Shown here: positions 40,570-51,780 of the stretch, piece after piece
Layout: each line of letters begins with the position of its first letter
Position numbering within the stretch: the first letter of the stretch is position 1
NCBI RefSeq assembly: GCF_019710635.1
Contig: NZ_JAIFZS010000001.1
Span: 186,001 to 250,000 of the forward strand
Direction: 5' to 3'
Source: Mycolicibacterium xanthum
GTDB taxonomy: Bacteria; Actinomycetota; Actinomycetes; Mycobacteriales; Mycobacteriaceae
DNA length: 64,000 bases
The notes under the pieces: model-generated
What the model was told of the DNA's origin: nothing
The model's input: only the letters and a program-made list of their open reading frames with translations
Databases searched by the model: none
Made by a program: the position numbers and the translations under genes

Positions 40570-41238
40570 ATGAACAAAGCAGAGCTCATCGACGTACTCA
40601 CGGAGAAAATGAACGCGGATCGCCGGCAGGCAACTGCGGCGGTGGAGAACGTCGTTGACACCATCGTGCGCGCAGTGCACAAGGGCGACAGCGTCACCAT
40701 CACCGGCTTCGGGGTGTTCGAGCAGCGCCGCCGCGCCGCCCGGGTCGCGCGCAACCCGCGCACCGGCGAGACGGTGAAGGTCAAGCCCACGTCTGTGCCG
40801 GCGTTCCGTCCCGGCGCTCAGTTCAAGGCCGTTGTCTCTGGCGCGCAGAAGCTTCCGGCCGATGGTCCGGCGGTCAAGCGCGGGGTCGTGGCGGCGAGCA
40901 CCGCTCGCAAGGCCGCCAAGAAGGCGCCGGCCAAGAAGGCGGCGGTGAAGAAGGCCGCGCCCGCCAAGAAGGCCCCGGCCAAGAAGGCCCCGGCCAAGAA
41001 GGCCGTGGTGAAGAAGGCCGCGCCCGCCAAGAAGGCCCCGGCCAAGAAGGCTCCGGTCAAGAAGGCCGCCACCAAGGCGCCGGCCAAGAAGGCCGTCGTG
41101 AAGAAGGCCGCGCCCGCCAAGAAGGCCCCGGCCAAGAAGGCCCCGGTCAAGAAGGCCGCCACCAAGGCGCCGGCCAAGAAGGCGCCCGTCAAGAAGGCCC
41201 CCGCCAAGAAGGCTCCGGCCAAGCGCGGACGCAAGTAG
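40570..41238 (+). CDS. hupB: HupB nucleoid protein: HU domain plus long Lys/Ala/Pro repeat tail
   Basis: A 222-residue histone-like protein. Residues 1-90 are a classic HU fold ([36 protein letters not shown]). The remainder, from about residue 110, is a basic H1-like tail built of PAKKA, VKKAA and TKAPAKKA blocks, typical of mycobacterial HupB, which binds DNA and iron-related regulatory sites and is involved in nucleoid compaction. The DNA of the tail has long near-identical repeats. A GGAGG box lies 8 nt before the ATG. Corresponds to Rv2986c. Confidence 0.96.
   Translation: MNKAELIDVLTEKMNADRRQATAAVENVVDTIVRAVHKGDSVTITGFGVFEQRRRAARVARNPRTGETVKVKPTSVPAFRPGAQFKAVVSGAQKLPADGPAVKRGVVAASTARKAAKKAPAKKAAVKKAAPAKKAPAKKAPAKKAVVKKAAPAKKAPAKKAPVKKAATKAPAKKAVVKKAAPAKKAPAKKAPVKKAATKAPAKKAPVKKAPAKKAPAKRGRK
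40911..41226 (+). repeat. Internal repeats of hupB tail
   Basis: Blocks based on GCCAAGAAGGC and GTSAAGAAGGCC recur in frame. A longer block of about 100 bp, including GAAGGCCGCGCCCGCCAAG, occurs around 40945, 41017 and 41103. These repeats are prone to slippage, so tail length may vary between strains. Confidence 0.85.
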
Positions 41239-41246
41239 ATTCACCG

Positions 41247-41287
41247 ACGAACACGCCGCGGGTCGACACGACCCGCGGCGTGTTCGT
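41247..41287. terminator. 19-bp perfect hairpin between convergent hupB and mutT1
   Basis: Arms 41247-41265 and 41269-41287 are exact reverse complements (outer bases ACGAACACGCC ... GGCGTGTTCGT) around a 3-nt loop. It starts 8 nt after the hupB stop and could end both converging transcripts. No T-run follows on the plus strand. Confidence 0.8.
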
Positions 41288-41338
41288 GTCAGCCGGCCGG
41301 CGGGGACGCTGGGGCGGTGGTTGAATCCATGTGCGGCG

Positions 41339-42268
41339 TCACTTCTTCGGCGCCAGCGGGCTGCCCATGTGGTCGGCGGCCACCAACCGCCCGCCGGCCA
41401 TCGACATCACCCACGTGCTGCCCTTGCGATTGCGGGACTTGTCCGGTCGTACCCCGTCGCGCTCGCACCACCAGCTGATCATGTCGGGAATCACCTTCCC
41501 CTGACTGCAGATCACCGGGTTCGACGCCGCCGCAGCGATCTCGAGGATGCGCTGCCGCGCGGCCTTGCGGTCGTCGGCGTAGGCCTCCTCGGTCAAGGTC
41601 GGCTCGTTCCGGATCGACGCATCGAGTTCCTCGGCCAGCGGACCCAGCGTCTGGTGACACCGCTCCCGGTCGGCGGCGAACAGTTCGCCGGCGCCGAAGG
41701 CCAGCAGTTGCCCGACCAGAGACTCGGCCTGGGCCCGGCCGTTCTTGTCCAGCGGGCGCTTTCGGTCATCGCCGCGGTATCGCGATTTGCTGCCTGCGGT
41801 GCCGTGACGGACGATCAGCACCGTCTGGGTATCGGGCGGGAGCGCGAGGAAGCTGCGCAGGATCTTGCGATCGTGCGGATAGTGCAGCATGTCCACCGCC
41901 TGTGCGGCCGGCAGCCATTTCAGTTCGTCGACTTCGTCGTTGGCGGTGAACTGGCCGCCGGCGCAGCGTGCCGACCAATAGCGCACCCGTTTCGGGAACC
42001 CGTCCACCGGGTAGCTCACGGTGGCCAGCCGCCGCCCCAGGTGTGCGCGATAGCCGGTCTCCTCAGCGATTTCGCGCACCGCGGTCACCGGCTCGGTCTC
42101 TCCCGCATCGACCTTGCCCTTGGGCAGCGACCAGTCGTCGTAGCGTGGGCGGTGGATCACGGCGACCTCAGGGTCGCCGGCCCCCTCGTGCGGTCGCCAC
42201 AGCACGGCCCCCGCCGCCAGGATCGGTTTCTTCTTCCCCCCCGCATCCGTTGGGATGTCTTTCGGCAC
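41339..42268 (-). CDS. mutT1: MutT1: Nudix hydrolase fused to histidine phosphatase domain
   Basis: A 309-residue two-domain enzyme. The Nudix box [23 protein letters not shown] (about residues 51-73) hydrolyses oxidised nucleotides and diadenosine polyphosphates; the C-terminal domain is a histidine phosphatase starting LIVRHGTAG (about residue 153), with a second His in SQGKV region context. The fusion matches M. tuberculosis MutT1 (Rv2985), which cleans 8-oxo-dGTP and 8-oxo-GTP. The ATG at 42268 is 42 nt after the ppk stop on the same strand. Confidence 0.93.
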   Translation of the reverse strand: MPKDIPTDAGGKKKPILAAGAVLWRPHEGAGDPEVAVIHRPRYDDWSLPKGKVDAGETEPVTAVREIAEETGYRAHLGRRLATVSYPVDGFPKRVRYWSARCAGGQFTANDEVDELKWLPAAQAVDMLHYPHDRKILRSFLALPPDTQTVLIVRHGTAGSKSRYRGDDRKRPLDKNGRAQAESLVGQLLAFGAGELFAADRERCHQTLGPLAEELDASIRNEPTLTEEAYADDRKAARQRILEIAAAASNPVICSQGKVIPDMISWWCERDGVRPDKSRNRKGSTWVMSMAGGRLVAADHMGSPLAPKK

Positions 42269-42310
42269 CTCAGCTCCTGCGGGTCGAGTCGGGCCTCGGG
42301 ATCGTCGTCG

Positions 42311-44494
42311 TCACGGGAACCGGTGGCGGTCCATCATCGACATCTGGTGGTCGCGCACGGTCTCTCCTTCCTGGGGTGAGGCCGTCCAGTGTCCGTCCTG
42401 GCCGAGTTCCCAACAGCGGGTGCGTGCGTCGGTCGCCGACTCGAAGATGTCGTTGAGTTGTGCCGTGAGCCGAGGGTCCTTGACCTGCGCCATCACTTCC
42501 ACCCGCCGGTCGAGATTGCGATGCATCATGTCGGCACTGCCGATCCAGTACTCATCGATGGCGCGGAAGTGGATGACCCGCGAATGCTCCAGGAACCGCC
42601 CGAGAATCGACCGGACCGTGATGTTCTCGGAGAACTCGGGCGCCCCGGGCCGCAACGCGCAGATCCCGCGGACCACCACCTCGATACGGACACCTGCCTG
42701 CGACGCCCGGTACAGCGCGTCGATGACCTGCTCGTCGACCAACGCATTGGCCTTCAAGCGGATCCGCCCCTCGGCGCCGTCCCGGGTCGCGGCGATCTCG
42801 CGCTCGATGCGGTCGATGATGCCCCGGCGCACGCCGTAGGGGGCGACCAGCAGGTTGCGGTAGGAGTCCTTGCGTGAGTAGCCGGTCAGCGAGTTGAACA
42901 GGTCGGTGAGGTCGGCGCCGATATCGGGAGCGGCGGTCAGCAGGCCGATGTCCTCGTAGAGCCGGGCGGTCTTCGGGTTGTAGTTGCCGGTCCCCACATG
43001 GCAGTACCGGCGGATCATCGAACCTTCGCGGCGCACCACCAGACAGGTCTTGCAGTGCGTCTTCAACCCGATCAGCCCGTACACGACATGCACACCGGCC
43101 TGCTCCAGTGCCCTGGCCCATTTGATGTTGGCCTGCTCGTCGAAGCGGGCCTTGATCTCCACCAGCGCGACGACCTGCTTGCCGGCCTCGGCGGCGTCGA
43201 TGAGGGCGTTGATGATCGGGGAATCGCCGGAGGTACGGTACAGCGTCTGCTTGATCGCCAGCACATTGGGATCGGCCGCGGCCTGCTCGATGAATCGCTG
43301 AACCGTGGTGGAGAACGAGTCGTAGGGGTGGTGCACGAGCACGTCGCCGTCGCGCAGCGCCGAGAAGATGCTCTTGGGGGTTTCCCGCTCACCGAAGGCC
43401 GGCGGAGTGGCGGGCACGAACGGTGGATCCTTCAGTGCGGGCCGGTCCACGCCGTAGATCTGCCACAGCGAGGACAGGTCGAGCAGCCCGGGGACCTCCA
43501 CGACATCGCCGGGGGCGACGTCGAGTTCGCGCAGCAGCAACTCGAGCATGCCCTCGGTCATGTCGCCGGAGACCTCCAGTCGCACCGGGGAACCGAACCG
43601 TCGCCGTGCCAGCTCACGTTCCAGCGCCTGCAGCAGATCCTCGTCGCGGTCCTCTTCGACCTCGAAGTCCGCGTTGCGGGTGATACGGAATGCGTGATGC
43701 TCGACGATCTCCAACCCCGGGAACAGCACCGGAAGGAACGCCGCGATCAGCTCCTCCATCGGCAGGAAGCGCACCACGTCCGGGGTTTCGGTGTCGTCGG
43801 AGCGGACCGGCAGCTCGACGAACCGGTCGACGTTGTCGGGCACCTTGATTCGGGCGAAGTGCTGGCCGCCGTCGTCGGGGTGCTTCACCGTGATGGCGAG
43901 GTTGAGGCTCAGGCCACTGACGAACGGGAACGGGTGCGCGGGATCCACCGCCAGCGGTGTCAGCACCGGGAACACCTGCTCGTGAAAATACGTGGACAGC
44001 TGCCCGCGCTCGGCGTCGTCGAGTTCGGCCCAGGTCACGATGAAGATGCCCTCGTGGGCGAGCGCCGGACCGACGGCGTCGGAGTACACGTGCGCGTGGC
44101 GGCTGGCGATCTGCTGGGTGCGTTCGCTGATCCGGCGCAGTTGCTCACGCGGCGACAGCCCGTCGGCCGACCGCACCGACAGCCCCATCTCGTCGCGCCG
44201 TTTGAGCCCCGCCACGCGCACCATGTAGAACTCGTCGAGGTTGGAGGCGAAGATGGCCAGGAACTTCAGCCGTTCCAGCAGCGGCATCGACGGGTCGGCG
44301 GCCAGCGCCAGCACTCGGGCGTTGAAGTCCAGCCAGCTCAGCTCCCGGTTGAGGTAGCGGTCCTCCGGCAACGGATTCTCGACCGGAGGCGGGGTCGCCG
44401 CCGGAGGCGCCTCGGGTGCGCCGCCGTCGCCCGCGATCACCGGCAAGCCATCCGCCGTGTCCGAGTCCTCCGGTCGGGTCTGCGCTTCGGTCAT
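42311..44494 (-). CDS. ppk: Polyphosphate kinase 1
   Basis: A 727-residue PPK1 of full length that makes polyphosphate from ATP at the membrane. The start of the conserved core reads [19 protein letters not shown]. The PLD-like phosphotransfer histidines fall in [14 protein letters not shown] and [19 protein letters not shown], and [18 protein letters not shown] and [16 protein letters not shown] complete the signature. It lies between fbiD and mutT1 on the same strand. Corresponds to Rv2984. Confidence 0.96.
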   Translation of the reverse strand: MTEAQTRPEDSDTADGLPVIAGDGGAPEAPPAATPPPVENPLPEDRYLNRELSWLDFNARVLALAADPSMPLLERLKFLAIFASNLDEFYMVRVAGLKRRDEMGLSVRSADGLSPREQLRRISERTQQIASRHAHVYSDAVGPALAHEGIFIVTWAELDDAERGQLSTYFHEQVFPVLTPLAVDPAHPFPFVSGLSLNLAITVKHPDDGGQHFARIKVPDNVDRFVELPVRSDDTETPDVVRFLPMEELIAAFLPVLFPGLEIVEHHAFRITRNADFEVEEDRDEDLLQALERELARRRFGSPVRLEVSGDMTEGMLELLLRELDVAPGDVVEVPGLLDLSSLWQIYGVDRPALKDPPFVPATPPAFGERETPKSIFSALRDGDVLVHHPYDSFSTTVQRFIEQAAADPNVLAIKQTLYRTSGDSPIINALIDAAEAGKQVVALVEIKARFDEQANIKWARALEQAGVHVVYGLIGLKTHCKTCLVVRREGSMIRRYCHVGTGNYNPKTARLYEDIGLLTAAPDIGADLTDLFNSLTGYSRKDSYRNLLVAPYGVRRGIIDRIEREIAATRDGAEGRIRLKANALVDEQVIDALYRASQAGVRIEVVVRGICALRPGAPEFSENITVRSILGRFLEHSRVIHFRAIDEYWIGSADMMHRNLDRRVEVMAQVKDPRLTAQLNDIFESATDARTRCWELGQDGHWTASPQEGETVRDHQMSMMDRHRFP

Positions 44495-44528
44495 GGTCTA
44501 GATGATCCCCTATCGGCCGTCGGCCCTG

Positions 44529-46270
<1,742 letters not shown>

Positions 46271-46272
46271 CC

Positions 46273-47382
46273 GTGTCGGCCCCGTACGGCGACTCCACCC
46301 GCAGCGTCAAAGCCGTTGATTCGGAAGCCATTCCAGGCGCCCCGATCGCCCCGTCGCCGACACCCGCTGCGGCGTACCACATTCCCGCCGACGAAGACGA
46401 CACGCTGGACAGCTACGGGCGTCGGCACAACCCGACCTGGCGCCGTCTGGAGTCGGGTCTGGCTCAGCTCGAGGGCGCATCCGCCGTCGTGACGTTCGCC
46501 TCCGGCATGGCCGCGGTGACCTCGCTGCTGCGCGCGGTGGCCGAGCCCGGCTGCACGCTGGTCGTCCCCTCGGACGGGTACTACCAGGTCCGGGCCTATG
46601 CACACGAGTACCTGGCGCCCCGCGGGGTGACGGTCGTCGAGGCCGGGTGCGCCCAGATGTGCGACGCCGCCCGCGACGCGGACGTGGTGTTCGCCGAGAC
46701 GCCCGCCAACCCGGCCCTCGACGTCGTCGACCTGCACCGCCTGGCGATGATCTGCCGGCCGCGGGGAGCGCTGCTGATCGTGGACAACACCACGGCCACG
46801 CCGCTCGGGCAGCAGCCCCTGGCGCTGGGAGCCGATCTGGTGGTGGCCAGCGCGACCAAGACGCTCGCCGGCCACCACGACCTGCTGGCCGGCTATGTGG
46901 CGGGCAGCCGCCCCGAGGTGATCGAGCGCCTCCAGCGGGAACGGCTGCTCGGCGGGTCGATCCTGGGCGCGTTCGACGCGTGGCTGGTGCTGCGCAGCCT
47001 GCCGACCCTGGGTCTGCGGTTCGAGCGGCAGTGTCAGAACGCGGCGGCGGTCGCCCTGATGCTGCGTTCGCATCCCCGGGTCCGTTCGGTGCGCTATCCC
47101 GGCCTGCCCGACGACCCGTCGCACCCGATCGCGTCCCGGCAGATGCGCAGGTTCGGCGGAATCGTCTCCGTCGAGCTGGACGGTGCGCAGGCGGTGCACG
47201 ACCTGGTGCGCAACAGCGACCTGCTCGTCGGGGCGACCAGCTTCGGCGGGATCCACAGCTCGGTGGACCGCAGGGCCCGGTGGGGGGATCCGGTGCCGGC
47301 CGGATTCGCGCGTCTGTCGATGGGGATCGAGGACACCGAGGACCTGCTCAGCGATATCGACCGGGCCCTCGGTCCGGTGTGA
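46273..47382 (+). CDS. Cys/Met metabolism PLP-dependent lyase (cystathionine gamma-lyase-like)
   Basis: A 369-residue fold-type I PLP enzyme of the trans-sulfuration family: SYGRRHNPTWRRLESGLAQLEG, FASGMAAVTSLLRA, ETPANPALDVVDL, VDNTTATPLGQQP, the Schiff-base lysine in VVASATKTLAGHHD, and GGIHSSVDRRARWG near the end. It could be a cystathionine gamma-lyase or a gamma-synthase-like enzyme; sequence alone does not decide. The GTG at 46273 follows the gpsA stop by 2 nt. I do not recall it at this place in M. tuberculosis. Confidence 0.85.
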   Translation: MSAPYGDSTRSVKAVDSEAIPGAPIAPSPTPAAAYHIPADEDDTLDSYGRRHNPTWRRLESGLAQLEGASAVVTFASGMAAVTSLLRAVAEPGCTLVVPSDGYYQVRAYAHEYLAPRGVTVVEAGCAQMCDAARDADVVFAETPANPALDVVDLHRLAMICRPRGALLIVDNTTATPLGQQPLALGADLVVASATKTLAGHHDLLAGYVAGSRPEVIERLQRERLLGGSILGAFDAWLVLRSLPTLGLRFERQCQNAAAVALMLRSHPRVRSVRYPGLPDDPSHPIASRQMRRFGGIVSVELDGAQAVHDLVRNSDLLVGATSFGGIHSSVDRRARWGDPVPAGFARLSMGIEDTEDLLSDIDRALGPV

Positions 47383-47446
47383 GATTCGCCGGACCGGCCG
47401 CTCCGCGAACTGCGGATTCATCTCGGGGCGGTACCCTCTCTAGGTT

Positions 47447-48550
47447 GTGACTGCCCGCACCCGCGTTGCCGTCGTCTACGGCGGACGGAGTTCCGAACAC
47501 GCGATCTCGTGTGTTTCCGCCGGCAGCATCCTGCGCAACCTCGACCCGGAGCGTTTCGAGGTGGTGGCCGTCGGCATCACCCCGGAGGGCTCCTGGGTGC
47601 TCACCGACGGGCGGCCGGAGACCCTGGCCATCACCGACGGCACGCTGCCCGGGGTGGCCGCCACCTCCGGGACCGAGCTCGCATTGGCCGCCGATCCGGC
47701 GCGGCGCGGCCAGCTGGTCTCGTTGGGTGAGGCGGCCGGCAGCATGCTCGCCGCGGTGGACGTGGTGTTCCCGGTCCTGCACGGCCCCTACGGCGAGGAC
47801 GGCACCATCCAGGGGCTGCTCGAATTGGCCGGGGTGCCGTACGTGGGCGCCGGGGTGCTGGCCAGCTCGACCGGCATGGACAAGGAGTTCACCAAGAAGC
47901 TGTGGGCGGCCCAGGGCCTGCCGGTCGGCGACCACGTCGTGCTGCGGCCCCGCGAGAGCACGCTGTCGGTGGAGGAAAGCGAGCGCCTCGGCCTGCCGGT
48001 GTTCGTCAAGCCCGCCCGCGGCGGCTCGTCGATCGGTGTCAGCCGGGTCACCGCCTGGGACCGGCTGCCCGCGGCGATCGAGATGGCCCGCCGCCACGAC
48101 CCGAAGGTCATCGTCGAGGCCGCCATCCCCGGCCGGGAGCTGGAGTGCGGGGTGCTGGAGTTCCCCGACGGCCGGGTCGAGGCCAGCACCGTCGGCGAGA
48201 TCCGGGTGGCCGGGGTACGCGGCCGCGAGGACGGGTTCTACGACTTCGAGACCAAGTACCTCGACGACGCGGCCGAACTGGACGTCCCGGCGAAGGTCGA
48301 CGACGACGTGGCCGAGGAGATCCGGGGGATGGCGATCCGGGCCTTCCACGCGATCGACTGCCAGGGCCTGGCCCGCGTCGACTTCTTCCTCACCGAGGAC
48401 GGACCCGTCATCAACGAGATCAACACGATGCCGGGGTTCACCACGATCTCGATGTATCCGCGGATGTGGGCGGCCAGCGGCGTGGACTATCCGACACTGC
48501 TCGCCACCATGGTCGATACCGCCGTCGCCCGGGGCACTGGTCTGCGTTAG
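47447..48550 (+). CDS. ddlA: D-alanine--D-alanine ligase
   Basis: A 367-residue ATP-grasp enzyme that makes the D-Ala-D-Ala of peptidoglycan; the mycobacterial enzyme is a D-cycloserine target. Landmarks: [64 protein letters not shown], and the metal-binding [23 protein letters not shown]. The GTG at 47447 lies 9 nt after TACCCT (47432-47437). Corresponds to Rv2981c. Confidence 0.97.
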   Translation: MTARTRVAVVYGGRSSEHAISCVSAGSILRNLDPERFEVVAVGITPEGSWVLTDGRPETLAITDGTLPGVAATSGTELALAADPARRGQLVSLGEAAGSMLAAVDVVFPVLHGPYGEDGTIQGLLELAGVPYVGAGVLASSTGMDKEFTKKLWAAQGLPVGDHVVLRPRESTLSVEESERLGLPVFVKPARGGSSIGVSRVTAWDRLPAAIEMARRHDPKVIVEAAIPGRELECGVLEFPDGRVEASTVGEIRVAGVRGREDGFYDFETKYLDDAAELDVPAKVDDDVAEEIRGMAIRAFHAIDCQGLARVDFFLTEDGPVINEINTMPGFTTISMYPRMWAASGVDYPTLLATMVDTAVARGTGLR

Positions 48551-48620
48551 CCCGACCGGGGCGCCGGCCCGTCACTGCGCCTGTGCCGGCTCGCCACTGG
48601 GTCCGTGCCGGCCCGTCAAG

Positions 48621-48682
48621 CGCCGAGCGTGAGGTGGCTGCGAAAAATCGGCCGTTGCGTCGCAGTGAGTTCACGCTCGGCG
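48621..48682. terminator. Long imperfect hairpin between convergent ddlA and DUF3515 gene
   Basis: Outer arms CGCCGAGCGTGA (48621-48632) and TCACGCTCGGCG (48671-48682) are exact reverse complements; inner arms CTGCGA (48638-48643) and TCGCAG (48660-48665) extend the stem. An AAAAAT patch is in the loop. I recall similar GAGCGTGA hairpins in many mycobacterial intergenic regions. It may terminate transcripts in both directions. Confidence 0.6.
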
Positions 48683-48701
48683 GGCTACCGGGCCGGCGGG
48701 G

Positions 48702-49313
48702 CTACCGGGCCGGCGCCGGGTCCACCGGGGTGGCCGGCAGCGACCGGGCGATCGCCGCGGACAACCCCTGGATGGGGCTGGGACCCGACCCGGGCGGCAG
48801 CGTGAGCGCGACGTACACGGGGCGGTCCACGGCGAACCAGGTGCTGCGGACGTCTCCCACCCCCGCTTCGCCCACCCGGCCGTCTCCCACCCCCGCTTCG
48901 CCCGCTGTGCTGGTTCCCACCCCTGCTTCGCCCACCCGGAACCACTGAACCGCGTCGACCACCTGGATCGGGGCCCCGACGACGAACTCGGCGGGGCGCT
49001 CCAGCCCGCACCGCAGGATCGTCGGCTCACCGCCGTCATCGGTCCGCCACGCCGCCGTGCCGGCCGGCGCGGGTTCGGCCAGCGGCGCGCGGTGGAAGTC
49101 GCCGAGGTGGTCGGGCAGCGCGGCGATCAGGGCCCGGCAGTCCGGGCCGTCCGCCTCGGGCGCCGGCACAGCGGCGATGGCCACCGGAGCCGCCTCGGGA
49201 GCGCGCTGTCGCAGCGCGGCGACGACGAGGATCGCGACGACCGCACCCACCGCGACGACCAGCGCCGCGATCAGCACACCCCGGGGCGGGCCGTCACCGT
49301 CCTGGCTGTTCAC
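48702..49313 (-). CDS. DUF3515-family membrane-anchored protein with internal repeat insertion
   Basis: A 203-residue protein. One N-terminal membrane segment (GVLIAALVVAVGAVVAILVVAAL) anchors it, with the rest outside. The DUF3515 domain has DCRALIAALPDHLGDF, WRTDDGGEPTILRCGLERP and WFAVDRPVYVALTLP; its two cysteines may form a disulfide. Three exact-length 10-residue repeats with GEAGVG cores interrupt the domain between WFRV and the STWFAVDRP strand. Function unknown. Corresponds to Rv2980. Confidence 0.8.
   Translation of the reverse strand: MNSQDGDGPPRGVLIAALVVAVGAVVAILVVAALRQRAPEAAPVAIAAVPAPEADGPDCRALIAALPDHLGDFHRAPLAEPAPAGTAAWRTDDGGEPTILRCGLERPAEFVVGAPIQVVDAVQWFRVGEAGVGTSTAGEAGVGDGRVGEAGVGDVRSTWFAVDRPVYVALTLPPGSGPSPIQGLSAAIARSLPATPVDPAPAR
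48851..48940. repeat. Three tandem 30-bp repeats inside the DUF3515 gene
   Basis: Units at 48851-48880, 48881-48910 and 48911-48940 share TCCCACCCCYGCTTCGCCC. The 30-bp length keeps the reading frame and adds 10 residues per copy (GEAGVG core) to the protein. Units 1 and 3 share CACCCGG ends while unit 2 diverges there. Confidence 0.85.
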
Positions 49314-49323
49314 CAGCCAAACT

Positions 49324-49566
49324 CTAGGGCTGCACCCCGTTGGCGATCGGGCAGGTCAGCGTCCGGGTGATCCCGGGCACCTGCTGGACGGTGGGGACCA
49401 CCGATGACTGCAGGTCGGCAAGCGTGTCCGCGCCCACGCGAATGACGACGTCGTAGGGGCCGGTCACGTATTCCGAGGACAGCACCCCGCTCAGGGCGGC
49501 GAGCTGCTTGGCGACGACTTCGGCGCGACCGACCTCGGTCTGGATGAGAACGAAAGCCTCGACCAC
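49324..49566 (-). CDS. Stand-alone Lrp/AsnC ligand-binding (RAM/SAM) domain protein
   Basis: An 80-residue protein made only of the AsnC effector domain: EAFVLIQTEVGRAEVVAKQLAAL, VLSSEYVTGPYDVVIRVGA and VPTVQQVPGITRTLTCPI. There is no DNA-binding helix-turn-helix, so it is likely a small amino-acid binding protein or a partner for other Lrp proteins. It starts 104 nt from the divergent thiL and ends 10 nt before the DUF3515 start on the same strand. Confidence 0.85.
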   Translation of the reverse strand: MVEAFVLIQTEVGRAEVVAKQLAALSGVLSSEYVTGPYDVVIRVGADTLADLQSSVVPTVQQVPGITRTLTCPIANGVQP

Positions 49567-49670
49567 GCCGCAATACCTCCATCTGGCTGCATAGACTCCA
49601 CGCCGCAGGGACCAAACGTACCGCAGGTGCGCCGAGCGTTCAGGCCAGGAAACCGACTCGAGGAGCTGAC

Positions 49671-50630
49671 ATGGCGGCCGAACAGCCCGACCGGACCCTG
49701 TCCGAGTCGGGAGAATTCGCCGTCATCGACCGGCTCGTTGCGGGGCGCCGCCTGCCCGCATCGGTGCTGCTGGGACCCGGCGACGACGCCGCCGTGGTGG
49801 CCAGCCCGGACGGCAGAACCGTGGTGTGCACCGACATGCTGGTCGAACACCGGCACTTCCGGCTGGACTGGTCCACCCCGCACGACGTGGGGCGCAAGTC
49901 GATCGCGCAGAACGCGGCCGACATCGAGGCGATGGGCGCGCGGACCACCGCGTTCGTGGTGGGGTTCGGCGCGCCGGGCGACACCGTGACCGAGCACGCG
50001 GTCGAGCTGGCCGACGGGATGTGGCACGAGGCGGGGCTGCTGGGCGCGGCCATCGTCGGCGGCGACCTGGTGGCCGCCCCCCAGTGGGTGATCTCGGTCG
50101 CAGCGCTCGGCGACCTCGACGGGCGGGATCCGGTGCGCCGCGCCGGGGCCCGGCCGGGTGACATCGTCGCGGTGGCCGGCGACCTCGGCCGCTCCGAGGC
50201 GGGATACCAGGTGCGCCTGCACGGGGCCGGCGGGTTCGAGGCGCTGCGTCGACGCCACCTCGTGCCGGAGCCGCCCTATGGGCAGGGCGCGGCCGCCGCC
50301 CGTGCCGGCGCGACCTCGATGACCGACGTCTCCGACGGTCTGCTGGCCGACCTCGGCCACGTCGCGGCGGCGTCGGGGGTGGGCATCGACGTGTCGCTCG
50401 CCGGGCTGGCCGTCGACGTCGACGCGGTCGCCGCCGCGGCCGCCGCCGTCGGGGCCGATCCCCGGCAATGGGTGCTCGGCGGTGGCGAAGATCACGCGCT
50501 GGTCGCGACGTTCCCGGTGGCGCCGCCGCCGGGCTGGCGGGTGATCGGCACCGTCCTCGAGCGGGCGCCGGCATCGGTCACCGTCGACGGCGCCGCGTGG
50601 GCCGGAAAGCCGGGCTGGGAGTCGTTCTGA
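49671..50630 (+). CDS. thiL: Thiamine-monophosphate kinase
   Basis: A 319-residue ThiL that makes thiamine diphosphate from the monophosphate. It has the N-terminal [10 protein letters not shown], the metal-binding [66 protein letters not shown] and [12 protein letters not shown]. The ATG at 49671 follows a GAGGAG box by 6 nt. ung follows. Corresponds to Rv2977c. Confidence 0.95.
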   Translation: MAAEQPDRTLSESGEFAVIDRLVAGRRLPASVLLGPGDDAAVVASPDGRTVVCTDMLVEHRHFRLDWSTPHDVGRKSIAQNAADIEAMGARTTAFVVGFGAPGDTVTEHAVELADGMWHEAGLLGAAIVGGDLVAAPQWVISVAALGDLDGRDPVRRAGARPGDIVAVAGDLGRSEAGYQVRLHGAGGFEALRRRHLVPEPPYGQGAAAARAGATSMTDVSDGLLADLGHVAAASGVGIDVSLAGLAVDVDAVAAAAAAVGADPRQWVLGGGEDHALVATFPVAPPPGWRVIGTVLERAPASVTVDGAAWAGKPGWESF

Positions 50631-50656
50631 CCGGCCGCACGCTAGGTTGGCGTGCT

Positions 50657-51334
50657 GTGACAGCACGTCCGCTCAGCGAGTTGGTCGATCCGGCCTGGGC
50701 CCACGCACTCGCACCCGTCGAACCCCAGGTCGCGAAGATGGGCGAGTTCCTGCGCGACGAGCTCGCCGCCGGGCACCGGTACCTGCCCGCCGGTCCGAAC
50801 GTGTTGCGCGCGTTCACGTTCCCGTTCGGGGAGGTGCGGGTGCTGATCGTCGGCCAGGATCCCTATCCGACCCCCGGGCACGCGGTCGGGCTGAGTTTCT
50901 CGGTCGCGCCCGAGGTGCGTCCGCTGCCGCGCAGTCTGGACAACATCTTCACCGAGTACCGCGCCGACCTCGGCTACGACGCACCCGCCAACGGCGATCT
51001 GACGCCGTGGTCCGCACAGGGGGTGATGCTGCTCAACAGGGTGCTCACCGTGCGGCCGGGGACACCGGCGTCCCACCGGGGCAAGGGCTGGGAGGCGGTC
51101 ACCGAGTGCGCGATCCGGGCGCTGGTGGCGCGGCAGCAGCCGCTGGTCGCGGTGTTGTGGGGACGTGACGCAGGCACGCTGAAGCCGATGCTGGGCGACA
51201 CGGTGACCATCGAATCGGCGCACCCGTCCCCGCTGTCGGCGTCGCGTGGATTCTTCGGGTCGCGCCCGTTCAGCCGGGCCAACGACCTGCTGGCGCAGAT
51301 GGGCGCCCAACCGGTGGACTGGCGGCTGCCGTGA
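50657..51334 (+). CDS. ung: Uracil-DNA glycosylase
   Basis: A 225-residue family 1 UDG that removes uracil from DNA. The water-activating loop is [17 protein letters not shown] (Asp in QDPYP), with LLNRVLTV and the [21 protein letters not shown] leucine loop. It is a typical length for mycobacterial Ung. The GTG at 50657 is 8 nt after TAGGTT (50643-50648). Corresponds to Rv2976c. Confidence 0.96.
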   Translation: MTARPLSELVDPAWAHALAPVEPQVAKMGEFLRDELAAGHRYLPAGPNVLRAFTFPFGEVRVLIVGQDPYPTPGHAVGLSFSVAPEVRPLPRSLDNIFTEYRADLGYDAPANGDLTPWSAQGVMLLNRVLTVRPGTPASHRGKGWEAVTECAIRALVARQQPLVAVLWGRDAGTLKPMLGDTVTIESAHPSPLSASRGFFGSRPFSRANDLLAQMGAQPVDWRLP

Positions 51335-51375
51335 GGCCGGCCGCGGGGCCCCACCCGGGACGGCGAAGGCGGGAA

Positions 51376-51570
51376 CTAGCCGCGGGTGACCTTGCCGGCC
51401 TTCAGGCAGGACGTGCAGACGTTCATCCGCTGCTTGTTACCGCCGGGGCGCGTCACGGCGCGCACCGACTGGATGTTCGGGTCCCACCGACGGCTGGTCC
51501 GGCGATGGGAGTGTGACACCGACTTGCCGAAGCCGGGGCCCTTCCCGCAGATATCGCACACGGCAGCCAT
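51376..51570 (-). CDS. rpmB: 50S ribosomal protein L28, zinc-binding (C+) form
   Basis: A 64-residue L28 with two CxxC pairs ([11 protein letters not shown] and [10 protein letters not shown]), so it is the zinc-binding paralogue type, while [17 protein letters not shown] is the conserved rRNA-contact region. Mycobacteria also have zinc-free L28 elsewhere, used under zinc limitation. An AAGGAG ribosome site lies upstream of the ATG at 51570. It is divergent from the DAK-like gene and convergent with ung. Confidence 0.93.
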   Translation of the reverse strand: MAAVCDICGKGPGFGKSVSHSHRRTSRRWDPNIQSVRAVTRPGGNKQRMNVCTSCLKAGKVTRG

Positions 51571-51780
51571 ATGTAGAACTCCTTGAATCAGTACGTGGGG
51601 GTCTGGGTCCTCCGGCCACAGCAGGCTGCGGCTCGACCCGACAACCTGATCAGGATACCGGCCGTCGCTGCTATCGCCAAAAACCCGGCGTGGCCGATGC
51701 CGTGCCGCGGTGTCGGGCGCACTGGCTAGGCTGGCGCCGACGGCGGCAGCGGTGTGCTGGGCCGCCGGTCTGGAGGTGGG

